Made by a program: the position numbers and the translations under genes. Source: G020354785 sp964534745 (GTDB lineage: Bacteria; Bacteroidota; Bacteroidia; Bacteroidales; UBA10428). From it: a stretch of 64,000 bases of DNA. Under the pieces are notes generated by a model, which saw only the letters and a program-made list of their open reading frames with translations, searched no databases and was not told the DNA's origin. Below, in pieces: positions 38,441 to 46,698 of the stretch. The stretch is from assembly GCA_964534745.1 (NCBI GenBank), contig CAZHQW010000002.1, positions 1 through 64,000 of the forward strand. Reading direction: 5' to 3'. How positions within the stretch are numbered: the first letter of the stretch is position 1; every line of letters begins with the position of its first letter.

Positions 38441-39229
38441 ATGAAAAAAGTACTATTGCTATGCTTTATGGCTGCACTGGAATGTTATTTATTTCCGCAA
38501 ATGCACATGCATATTACAGAAATTAAAGGCAGCAACCAGTATCTGAACAAAACGGTTTATATCAGCGGCAAAGTAATTGAAGTGAATAAAATATCAACGG
38601 CTGAATGTAAATATATGTTACAGGACGAGGAAGGTGACAGGATCATGGTTGGTACTGCTCATGGATGTCCCGTACTTAATAAAGATTATAATGTCAGAGG
38701 AATGGCTGCAAGGGATGACGTTAGTTTCCTTGTGTGTTTCAGGGAGGAAGAAAGAAAACCGACTCTTGTCCCTGATGTGGAAACTGTTAAAGAAGTGATT
38801 GATGCTATCGATGATGATTTGGAGGTATTTGACGCAGAAGAGGATGAAGATCTGGTGATAATTGTGGAAGGGGAAGATGATGAATACCGGGAAGAGCAAG
38901 AAGAGGAAGAAATGGTATTTATAATTGTTGAAGAGATGCCAAAATTCCTGGGAGGTGATCAAGATACTTTTCGTAAATGGGTGCAGGAAAACCTGCACTA
39001 TCCCGACTCAGCTGCTGCAAAAGGTATTTCAGGCAAGGTGTTCGTGCAGTTTGTCGTTAACTCCAGCGGACAGGTAGTAAATGCTAAAATAGTTAGGGGT
39101 GTTGATCCCTATCTTGATAATGAAGCTCTCAGAGTAGTAAACTCATCACCTCTATGGGAACCGGGAAAGATGAAAGGAAGACCTGTCAGCGTCCAGTTCA
39201 TATTTCCTTTTATGTTTGTTCTTCAATGA
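38441..39229 (+). CDS. TonB C-terminal domain protein with OB-fold-like N-terminus and acidic linker
   Basis: A 262-residue protein: signal peptide (about 1-20), an OB-fold-like domain (about 25-100; NKTVYISGKVIEVNKI, YMLQDEEGDRIMVGTAH), a strongly acidic linker (about 110-165, roughly half Asp/Glu) and a TonB C-terminal domain (about 175-262; YPDSAAAKGISGKVFVQFVVN, NSSPLWEPGKMKGRPVSVQF). TonB-C domains normally contact the TonB box of receptors. This one lacks the usual membrane anchor and Pro-rich span; the acidic linker takes its place. I set the start at the ATG at 38441; the upstream TTG at 38417 adds eight residues before the signal. It follows the WG-repeat pair by 63 bp. Confidence 0.75.
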   Translation: MKKVLLLCFMAALECYLFPQMHMHITEIKGSNQYLNKTVYISGKVIEVNKISTAECKYMLQDEEGDRIMVGTAHGCPVLNKDYNVRGMAARDDVSFLVCFREEERKPTLVPDVETVKEVIDAIDDDLEVFDAEEDEDLVIIVEGEDDEYREEQEEEEMVFIIVEEMPKFLGGDQDTFRKWVQENLHYPDSAAAKGISGKVFVQFVVNSSGQVVNAKIVRGVDPYLDNEALRVVNSSPLWEPGKMKGRPVSVQFIFPFMFVLQ

Positions 39230-39238
39230 CAGAAAAGG

Positions 39239-39280
39239 AAAGGGACAATGCTTCATGAATAAGGAGCCTGTCCCTTTTGC
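39239..39280. terminator. Intrinsic terminator between the TonB-C gene and transketolase
   Basis: AAAGGGACA (39239-39247) pairs with TGTCCCTTT (39269-39277), followed by a short T run on the plus strand and TTTCCTTTTC on the minus strand. It lies between two convergent genes and can serve both. Confidence 0.7.
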
Positions 39281-39299
39281 TCTAATATGTTACTTATAT

Positions 39300-41339
39300 T
39301 TATTTGTTCAGGTATTCCAGTACTTTATTGTAAATATTGGCAGGAGTAAATCCAAATTTCTCATCAAGAATCTTATAGGGTGCTGAATATCCGAAATGGT
39401 CAACACCGATAACTTTTCCCGAAGTCCCTGCCAGACCTTGCAGCGTTACCGGCAATCCTGCTGTCAGTCCGAGCACGGGCACACCGGGCGGAAGAACCTT
39501 ATCCTGGTATGCTTTATCCTGTTTTCTGAACAACCCTTCAGAAGGAGCCGACACTACCTGTATTTTCAGCCCTTTTTCTGTTCTAAGCCTTTCCGCCCCC
39601 TCGACAAGAGTTGATACCTCCGAACCGTTGGCAATAAGTATTATATCAGGTTTGCCTCCGGCTTCCTGTATAATATATGCCCCCCTACAAGCTTCCATAG
39701 CATCTTTAAAGCGGGTTGAACCCTCCCTGGCCGGAAGATTGTTGATATTCTGCCTCGAGAGGAGGAGTGCTGTCGGAGATTTTGTATTTTCAAGGGCCAT
39801 TTTCCAGGAAATTGTTGTCTCATGAACATCAGCTGGCCTTAATACCAGCATGCTGTTCTCACCTGAATGGTTCTTCATTTGCTCCAGCAGCCTGACCTGG
39901 GCCTCCTGCTCTACAGGCTGATGAGTCGGACCGTCTTCTCCGACACGGAATGCATCGTGTGTCCATATGAATTTTACCGGCAGTCCCATTAGCGCAGCAA
40001 GCCTCAGCGCGGGTTTCATGAAGTCAGAAAATACAAGGAACGTGCCGCATGCAGGAATTACGCCCCCATGCAATGCCATGCCGTTGCATATTTCTGCCAT
40101 GGTAAGCTCAGATACCCCTGCCTGCAGGAAGGAACCTGTAAAGTCACCTTTAATGAAAGGTTTTGTATGCTTAAGAAATCCGTCTGTTTTATCACTGTTT
40201 GAAAGGTCAGCAGAGGCAACAATCATATTTTCAAGGTTCTGTGCAAGATATCCCAGGACAGTACCCGAGGCCGCCCTTGTTGCTGCATTATCCTTCTGGA
40301 TTATTTTGCTGTAATCAATATCCGGGGCTTTGCCAGAAAAAAAACCTTCAAGCTTACCTGCCAGCTTCGGATTATCTTTTGCCCATGCTGCTTCCTCCTG
40401 TTTTTTCTTTTTTGCATACTCCGATTTCTTCTTTAATACCTGGTTATAATATTCGCGGACCTCAGGAAATATTTTGAAAGGATCATCAGGGTCACCCCCA
40501 AGGTTTTTAATAGTCTGTACCATTGATCCTCCGGCAGCGGATAAAGGCATACCATGTGTCGATGTCTGTCTTTCAAAGCTATGGCCTTCCTCAGTCAGTG
40601 CTCCCTTACCCATTATTGTCTTACCTATTATAAGAGTAGGTCTCTCCTTCTCCATCGTGGCATCACTTAATGCCTTTCTTATCTCCTTGTGGTTATTACC
40701 GTCAATTGTAATCACTCTCCATCCCCATGCTTCATATTTCTTTCCAGTATTCTCGTGTGTTACAACGCTTGTTTCAGTAGACAGCTGAATATCATTGGAG
40801 TCATAAAACATAATAAAGTTGCTTAATCCGAGAAATCCCGCTATACGTCCCGTTGACTGGGAAATCTCTTCCTGTATGCCCCCGTCTGAAATATATGTAT
40901 ATGTTTTATGTGCCATCCATTCTCCAAATCGTGCAACAAGAAACCTTTCGGCAATGGCTGCCCCGAGAGCCATTGCATGACCCTGTCCCAGAGGTCCTGA
41001 TGTATTCTCAATTCCCCTCCTGACCTCCAGCTCGGGATGACCGGGAGTGGGACTCCCCCACTGCCGGAAATTCTTCAGATCATCAATTGAATAATTCCCT
41101 GTAAGCGTAAGTACTGAATATAACATAGGTGACATATGGCCCGGATCCAGAAAAAACCTGTCCCTGTTTTTCCATTCCATATCATCGGGATCCCAGTTAA
41201 GATATTCTGAATATAGAATATTTATAAAATCTGCGCCCCCCATAGCTCCACCCGGATGTCCGGATCCTGCCTTTTCAACCATTGCAAGAGAGAGTATACG
41301 TATGTTATCCGCTACCCTGTTTATTAAATCTCCACTCAT
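39300..41339 (-). CDS. tkt: Transketolase
   Basis: Thiamine-diphosphate enzyme moving two-carbon units in the non-oxidative pentose phosphate pathway. The 679 residues show the N-terminal GSGHPGGAMGGADF, the cofactor region YISDGGIQEEIS with FYDSND, the substrate-facing GHSFERQTSTHGMPLS, and TKTGs in the C-terminal half (WTHDAFRVGEDGPTHQPVEQ). The ATG at 41339 was preferred over a TTG at 41345. A TAnnTTTG box lies about 34 bp upstream. Confidence 0.96.
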   Translation of the reverse strand: MSGDLINRVADNIRILSLAMVEKAGSGHPGGAMGGADFINILYSEYLNWDPDDMEWKNRDRFFLDPGHMSPMLYSVLTLTGNYSIDDLKNFRQWGSPTPGHPELEVRRGIENTSGPLGQGHAMALGAAIAERFLVARFGEWMAHKTYTYISDGGIQEEISQSTGRIAGFLGLSNFIMFYDSNDIQLSTETSVVTHENTGKKYEAWGWRVITIDGNNHKEIRKALSDATMEKERPTLIIGKTIMGKGALTEEGHSFERQTSTHGMPLSAAGGSMVQTIKNLGGDPDDPFKIFPEVREYYNQVLKKKSEYAKKKKQEEAAWAKDNPKLAGKLEGFFSGKAPDIDYSKIIQKDNAATRAASGTVLGYLAQNLENMIVASADLSNSDKTDGFLKHTKPFIKGDFTGSFLQAGVSELTMAEICNGMALHGGVIPACGTFLVFSDFMKPALRLAALMGLPVKFIWTHDAFRVGEDGPTHQPVEQEAQVRLLEQMKNHSGENSMLVLRPADVHETTISWKMALENTKSPTALLLSRQNINNLPAREGSTRFKDAMEACRGAYIIQEAGGKPDIILIANGSEVSTLVEGAERLRTEKGLKIQVVSAPSEGLFRKQDKAYQDKVLPPGVPVLGLTAGLPVTLQGLAGTSGKVIGVDHFGYSAPYKILDEKFGFTPANIYNKVLEYLNK

Positions 41340-41372
41340 AATCAATATTTATATTACTACATTATAAATCTG

Positions 41373-41380
41373 CAAAAATA
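41373..41380 (-). promoter_or_regulatory. Candidate -7 element for tkt
   Basis: Minus-strand TATTTTTG, an exact TAnnTTTG match, in the 68-bp gap after the YhaN-like gene; it would give a 5' UTR of about 27 nt. Same octamer as before nqrA and divIC. Confidence 0.4.
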
Positions 41381-41407
41381 AAAAAGCAAATCAATTTTAA
41401 AAATTAA

Positions 41408-44083
41408 CTAGCCTCCATTATTTATTAATATCCGGTTAATATCCATTTGTTTAAAATATTTTATTGTCTCCGGGTGGCATGTAAATATCATTACCTGTCT
41501 GTTTTTTGCAAATTCATGTAAAATAGCAGCTGTTTTTTCTGCCCTTTCAGGGTCAAAATTTACCAGTACCTCATCTACAATTACAGGCAGCGGTTCAGCC
41601 TTCTTTTCATACTCCTCAATAAATCCCAGTCGGAGACTGACAAGCAGCTGCTCCTTTGTGCCCCTGCTTAGCTGATCTATCTTTTTTACAGCCTCCCTTC
41701 TGTCAAATACAGACACTTCTCTTTCATCAAGGGCAACACTTATTTTATTGTATCTTCCACCGGTTATCCTGCTGAAATGGGTTATAGAATTTTTTATTAC
41801 TTCCGGCTGCCTTTCCCTTTCATATTTTGTTTTAACCTCAGCAAGCAGTTTCAATGCTATATTGCCTGCCAGCCACTGTTTATAATTATCGTTCAGCTTC
41901 TGCCTTTCAGATTCGAGCTCCGTCATTATTTCAGCAAGCTCTGATTCACCCTCAATAAGCCGCATTTGGTTTTTCTTTTCCCCCAGCTCTGTATTTTTAC
42001 TGTTAAGCTCCCTGCTTTTAACATCTATCATTTCATCGATCTCATCCTTCTGCTTTTCAACATCTTCCTTTTTATTAATACTGAAAAAGTCAATCACCCT
42101 GCCGGAACTTCCAAATCCAGTTACAGTTTCAATATTTACTACCGCGCTTTCACGTGCTTCAGTCAATTTTTTTACTTTCGCTTCATCTTCGTATTTTTTT
42201 CTGAAATCCTTTGCATCAGCAGCATTAACTGATTTTAGCAATGCACCGAACCTCTTATCAATTGCCGCTAACCCTGATTCTGCCCTTTTCAGTTCCTTAA
42301 GCATTCCTGTGCGCAGAGCTTCAGTTTTATCTTTATATGCTGACTGCTCCCTTGCCTTCTGGTATTCATTAACTATTTGATTTACAATCATTTCAATATT
42401 GCCTTCGGATTCATCAAAGTCTACCTTGTCTTTAAGTGCTGACACTTCGGCTTCAAATTGCCTGATAAAGGGCAGTCTCTGTTCCTCCTGCTTTCTTTTA
42501 AGCTCATCCCTGTCACTTATTGTTCTTTTTACCTGACTTATTATCCCGAACACTTCCAGTACCGAATCGGGAGTGAGATCTTCGGCGAGATTCATGGCTG
42601 CCAGGTAACTTCTATAGCTATTCTGAACTTCTTTTTCTTTATCATTCAGGTCCGTCAGCTGTTTTCCTGTTTTTTCAAAAGACGATTCCCTGTGCAAAAA
42701 TTTTCTGCCTGCAAAAAGTATAAGGGCTATAAGCATAAAAGTGATCCCGAATATTAAGTATGATGATATAAACAGGGCTATTGAGACAATACAGCATATT
42801 ATTGAAAAAAGTATTGCAGCACTGTTCACATTTATTCCGCCCGCTTTAATCTGTAATGTTTTCTGTTGCGCCTCAAGCTCTTTTTTATCTGATTTTATTT
42901 CGTCGAATTTCTCCTTAAACTCATTAACCCTGTCGTGATGGGATATTATATCAGTGAAGCCAAGAATATTTTGTTCCGTCCATTTTGACCCAATCCTGTC
43001 AAGATCCTGTTTTATGAGCTTATCGAGGTTTTCGATCCTGGCATTGTCGTCCTTCATATCTGAAACTGACAGGCTGTATTTTTCAAGGTTTGCTTTCAGG
43101 TACTCTACTTTTTCGGCGCTTTCAAGTAACACGGTGTTAAATGAGACAGCTTTTATTTCTTCATCAAGATCTTCTATGCCTTTCTCTTCGTTATTTCCTT
43201 TTTTCAATACCTGTATCTTCTCATCAAGTTCCTGTCTTCTTCTTTCAAGATCATTCAGCTGTTCCGGACCATCGCCCGGATAGTTCTTCAATCCGGGTAG
43301 TGCCGCAAGCTCATTGTCATAATGTGCTATATTGATAAAGCTGTTGTAGCATCTCAAGTAATTATTAAGCTTACTGCTTTCAGCCTGATATTTCTTCAAC
43401 TCCTCAATAGTGTTATTAATATCCGTCTCAAGCTCCTTTATTTCAAGGCTAAGCTGCCGGTACCTGGGCAGGTTATCCTGGATTCTCGCGATAAGCTCTT
43501 TTCTGCTGTCTATTTGTTTTAATAATAAGGGGATGAACTGTTTGCCCCTTCCTCTCGGGGTATAAATATCATCAATCTGCTTTCTGATGCTTTCCTCCAC
43601 CTCGTTAATTGAAATATTACCCAGGCCCAGGCTGACACTGAAAATCCTGTCTTCAACGCCGGATGCGGACAGACGGCTTAAATCTGCCAGTTCTTCCAGG
43701 GAAAAGGCATATACATTCTCGAATATTTCTTTTGTTGCATTGCCAAGCAGGTTGTTCCATTGAGCCTGGTCTTCGTATGAATTACCTTTATATAACATTC
43801 TGATAGGTCCCCCGCTGCTGCCTGCACTCCTTTCAAAGGTCACGCTATTACTATCCGACAGGAACGCAACTATGCGGCCCCTGTGGTCGCCACCATTCAG
43901 CGGAGCCATCCTCTGATCAACCGGCTTTGGATATCCGAAAAGTGTATATCTGATAAACTTAAGCAATGTGGATTTCCCTGCTTCATTATTACCCAGTATA
44001 ACGTTTACACCCTGTCCCAGGGAGGCTAACGAAAAATCATTGAATATTCCGAATCCGTCAATATGTATTTCCCTGAAAATCAT
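41408..44083 (-). CDS. YhaN/SbcC-like SMC-family ATPase
   Basis: An 891-residue ATPase partner of the nuclease encoded just upstream. The N-terminus has VNVILGNNEAGKSTLLKFIRY (Walker A); the C-terminus has the ABC-type signature SRGTKEQLLVSLRLG and Walker B with PVIVDEVLVNFD, then FTCHPE. Between them are long coiled coils (about 170-430, 490-780). Two membrane-spanning segments (about 425-465; AAILFSIICCIVSIALFI, LIFGITFMLIALILF) split the coiled coil, a YhaN-type feature not found in SbcC/Rad50, so the complex may work at the membrane. The start overlaps the stop of the partner gene by 4 bp. Confidence 0.88.
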   Translation of the reverse strand: MIFREIHIDGFGIFNDFSLASLGQGVNVILGNNEAGKSTLLKFIRYTLFGYPKPVDQRMAPLNGGDHRGRIVAFLSDSNSVTFERSAGSSGGPIRMLYKGNSYEDQAQWNNLLGNATKEIFENVYAFSLEELADLSRLSASGVEDRIFSVSLGLGNISINEVEESIRKQIDDIYTPRGRGKQFIPLLLKQIDSRKELIARIQDNLPRYRQLSLEIKELETDINNTIEELKKYQAESSKLNNYLRCYNSFINIAHYDNELAALPGLKNYPGDGPEQLNDLERRRQELDEKIQVLKKGNNEEKGIEDLDEEIKAVSFNTVLLESAEKVEYLKANLEKYSLSVSDMKDDNARIENLDKLIKQDLDRIGSKWTEQNILGFTDIISHHDRVNEFKEKFDEIKSDKKELEAQQKTLQIKAGGINVNSAAILFSIICCIVSIALFISSYLIFGITFMLIALILFAGRKFLHRESSFEKTGKQLTDLNDKEKEVQNSYRSYLAAMNLAEDLTPDSVLEVFGIISQVKRTISDRDELKRKQEEQRLPFIRQFEAEVSALKDKVDFDESEGNIEMIVNQIVNEYQKAREQSAYKDKTEALRTGMLKELKRAESGLAAIDKRFGALLKSVNAADAKDFRKKYEDEAKVKKLTEARESAVVNIETVTGFGSSGRVIDFFSINKKEDVEKQKDEIDEMIDVKSRELNSKNTELGEKKNQMRLIEGESELAEIMTELESERQKLNDNYKQWLAGNIALKLLAEVKTKYERERQPEVIKNSITHFSRITGGRYNKISVALDEREVSVFDRREAVKKIDQLSRGTKEQLLVSLRLGFIEEYEKKAEPLPVIVDEVLVNFDPERAEKTAAILHEFAKNRQVMIFTCHPETIKYFKQMDINRILINNGG

Positions 44084-45342
44084 GATTGCCTTATAAGTTG
44101 GTTAAGAAGCATCCATTTTGCCTTTTCAAGAATTTCTCTTTGTTCCTGCACACTCAGTTCATTAACTTCCTTAAGAATACTGTAACTTATTTCATCATTT
44201 GCACTTTTAAAAATGTCCGCCAGTCCCTTTGAATCAGTTTCATATTTTTTGAATATTTTTACTATCTCTGCTGCAAAATCGTTGCCCTTTGCGATGCTGC
44301 TGATATTGATAAGGGGACTGGTATTTACACTTATCTGGTCAATCCATGTGAAAACACTATGCTCAAGCTGTCCCTCATTAAACAGTCCGGTTAACTGTTC
44401 TGTCTCTCCCGGCTTATTAAGATACGAATGCAGAGGTGTCCTTCCTGTTATATTTATTCTGAGTACGCAGCTCACATTATCATCATTATCTTCAATATTC
44501 TGCCTGGCCTTCTGTATTTTATCAGCAAGGCTGTCTGTCCTGTCTTCTTCACCCAGGGCTATTGCAACTTCTTCAAACCTGACAAGCTGGACAGGAATAA
44601 AGCTGGTTGTTATCCTGTTATTCCGATCAACCTCAACCAGTGTGCAGCCTTTTGCTCCCGTTTCCCCAAAGTCCCTGCCCTGGGGATTGCCCGGGTATAG
44701 TATTACAGGATCTTTTTCATTTATCACCATTCTTTTATGTATATGTCCCAGGGCCCAGTAATCAAATCCCCTTGACTTAACGTCACTTACTTTAAAAGGG
44801 GCATAGTTTTCGTGAGGACCTGCAAGGCCCACTGTTCCGTGCAATACTGCGACAGAAAAACGGCCGCTGTTACCTTTCAGCCTGTATTTGAGAGCCAGGT
44901 TCTCTTTAACTGCCTTGTCCCCGTAACTAATGCCATATATATCAGCCACAGCCCTGCTATCCTTTTTGTAAGTAAAATGCTCAACTTCTGAGGCACCAAA
45001 ACGATAGGCATTTTCAGGAAGCCTAATTACATCCAGCCATGACTTTACCGGGTCATGATTGCCACATACAATATAGGATGATATCCCCCTGTCGGATAGT
45101 CTTTTTAATTCAGCTGTAAATTTAAGCTGGGCCGTCAGGCTTTTATTGTCGCTTTCGAAAATGTCACCTGCAATTATCAGAAAATCAGCCTGTTGCTCAA
45201 TACATATATCAATAATTCTTCTGAAGCTTTCAAATGCTGCATCTTTTAACCTGGCAGCCAGATCCTTGTTCCAGCTTGAAAGGCCTTTGAAGGGTGAGTC
45301 AAGGTGAAGATCTGAAGTATGTATGAACCTGAGCTTTGTCAT
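44080..45342 (-). CDS. YhaO/SbcD-like DNA repair exonuclease
   Basis: A 420-residue calcineurin-type metallophosphoesterase. Ligand motifs are complete: IHTSDLHLDSPF, IIAGDIFES, CGNHDPV, VLHGTVG and LGHIHKR. It would act as the nuclease with the YhaN-like ATPase downstream, processing DNA ends or hairpins. Translational coupling by ATGA overlap supports a complex. A TAnnTTTG box is 59 bp upstream. Confidence 0.9.
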   Translation of the reverse strand: MTKLRFIHTSDLHLDSPFKGLSSWNKDLAARLKDAAFESFRRIIDICIEQQADFLIIAGDIFESDNKSLTAQLKFTAELKRLSDRGISSYIVCGNHDPVKSWLDVIRLPENAYRFGASEVEHFTYKKDSRAVADIYGISYGDKAVKENLALKYRLKGNSGRFSVAVLHGTVGLAGPHENYAPFKVSDVKSRGFDYWALGHIHKRMVINEKDPVILYPGNPQGRDFGETGAKGCTLVEVDRNNRITTSFIPVQLVRFEEVAIALGEEDRTDSLADKIQKARQNIEDNDDNVSCVLRINITGRTPLHSYLNKPGETEQLTGLFNEGQLEHSVFTWIDQISVNTSPLINISSIAKGNDFAAEIVKIFKKYETDSKGLADIFKSANDEISYSILKEVNELSVQEQREILEKAKWMLLNQLIRQS

Positions 45343-45400
45343 AATGACGGAGATTTTACAGTTTTTATCAGGCCTGAGGCATATATTAATTTACTATTAA

Positions 45401-45408
45401 CAAACTTA
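45401..45408 (-). promoter_or_regulatory. Candidate -7 element for the SbcD-like gene
   Basis: Minus-strand TAAGTTTG fits TAnnTTTG exactly and would give a 5' UTR of about 52 nt before the ATG at 45342. It sits in the 154-bp divergent gap shared with ychF. Confidence 0.35.
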
Positions 45409-45458
45409 TAAAAAATAAAAATTGTAGATTTATATTATTAATAAATTTACTCTTATTT

Positions 45459-45466
45459 TAAATTCG
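45459..45466 (+). promoter_or_regulatory. Possible -7 element for ychF (variant)
   Basis: TAAATTCG differs from TAnnTTTG at one position and would give a 5' UTR of about 24 nt. The same octamer followed by G also precedes the lipid N-acyltransferase gene (52212-52219). Confidence 0.25.
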
Positions 45467-45496
45467 GACTGTTGCACTTAATCAAAAAAAGATTAA

Positions 45497-46594
45497 ATGG
45501 CACTTAGATGTGGAATAATAGGACTTGCCAATTCAGGAAAAACAACCATTTTTAACTGCATGTCGCACACAAAGGCAGAAACTGCGAGTTATGCCTTTAG
45601 CTCCAGCAAGTCAAATATAAGTGTTATTAATGTCCCTGATCCAAGACTAAACAAGCTGGCCATGCTGCATACTGTAGAAAGAGTCATTCAGGTTACAGTT
45701 GAGATAGTGGACATCCCGGGTTTAACAAAAGGTTCAAACAAGGGCGAAGGCATTGGCAACAAGTTCCTTGCAGATATCAGAAATTCAGATGCGCTGATCC
45801 ACGTGCTTCGCTGTTTTGATGATGAAAAACTACCACATATCGAGGGCTCTGTAGATCCGGTAAGGGATATTGAAACAATAGATTTCGAACTGCAGCTGAA
45901 AGATATCGAATCAGTGGAGAAGAAGATTCAACAGGTTGAGAAAGCTGCAAAATCAGGGGATAAAGAATCTGCGCATGCAGCGGAGGTACTGGGAAAGGTA
46001 AGGACACATCTCGATTCCTTCAGTAATGTTCGCGATATGAATATTGACATTTCAGATAAAGTAATCATTGATGAACTGTTTTTACTCACAGCCAAGCCTG
46101 TTATGTGCGTCTGTAATGTGAATGATGATAATGCTTCCAGCGGCAACAGATATGTCGAGCAGGTAAAACAGGCTCTGAAAGGACAGGGCGCGGAGATTAT
46201 TTTTGTGGCCGGACAGCTCGAGGCTGAAATATCGGAATTTGAAGACGAGAATGACAGGGCAGAATTCCTGAAGGAAGCAGGATTAAGTGAGCCCGGTGTC
46301 AACCGGCTGATACGTTCCGCTTACTCCATGCTGGATCTGATTTCGTTTTTTACCATGAATAACAACGAAATAAGGGCATGGACCATTAAGAAAGGGACGA
46401 CAGCACAGCAGGCTGCAGGAGTTATTCACAGCGATATGGAACGCGGATTTATTCGCACCGAGGTTATGAAATACGAAGATTTTGTGAACCTGGGCTCCGA
46501 ACATGCATGCAGGGAAAAAGGGAAGCTGGCTGTTGAGGGAAAAAATTATATAGTCAGTGATGGTGACATACTTCATATAAGGTTTAATGTCTGA
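45497..46594 (+). CDS. ychF: YchF, Obg-family ATPase
   Basis: Universally conserved, ribosome-associated P-loop ATPase, often redox-regulated. The 365 residues show GLANSGKTTIFN (Walker A, with Leu of the hydrophobic pocket rather than the catalytic Gln), DIPGLTKGSNKGEGIGNKFL (switch 2/G3), CVCNVND (adapted G4 that prefers ATP over GTP) and the C-terminal TGS-like domain (RAWTIKKGTTAQQAAGVIHSDMERGFIRTEV trimmed to its landmarks ARxWTI and DMERGFI). Complete length. Confidence 0.96.
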   Translation: MALRCGIIGLANSGKTTIFNCMSHTKAETASYAFSSSKSNISVINVPDPRLNKLAMLHTVERVIQVTVEIVDIPGLTKGSNKGEGIGNKFLADIRNSDALIHVLRCFDDEKLPHIEGSVDPVRDIETIDFELQLKDIESVEKKIQQVEKAAKSGDKESAHAAEVLGKVRTHLDSFSNVRDMNIDISDKVIIDELFLLTAKPVMCVCNVNDDNASSGNRYVEQVKQALKGQGAEIIFVAGQLEAEISEFEDENDRAEFLKEAGLSEPGVNRLIRSAYSMLDLISFFTMNNNEIRAWTIKKGTTAQQAAGVIHSDMERGFIRTEVMKYEDFVNLGSEHACREKGKLAVEGKNYIVSDGDILHIRFNV

Positions 46595-46666
46595 AATATA
46601 AATTACTGCCCCTTAATATGTCAATATCTATATAACTTTTTTTCATTAAAAAGAATAAAAATAGGC

Positions 46667-46674
46667 TATCTTAG
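46667..46674 (+). promoter_or_regulatory. Possible -7 element (variant) before the PafA-like gene
   Basis: TATCTTAG is one base off TAnnTTTG, giving a 5' UTR near 18 nt. The same octamer precedes the TPR gene (60121-60128), so it may be an accepted variant in this organism. Confidence 0.25.
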
Positions 46675-46698
46675 CAGCTTTGTTTTAAAAAGTTATAT

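Noticed and set aside
44213..44761. 182-residue plus-strand open frame inside the SbcD-like gene
   Set aside because: It is the antisense shadow of a gene with complete catalytic motifs; the sequence is Ser/Leu-rich without family landmarks.
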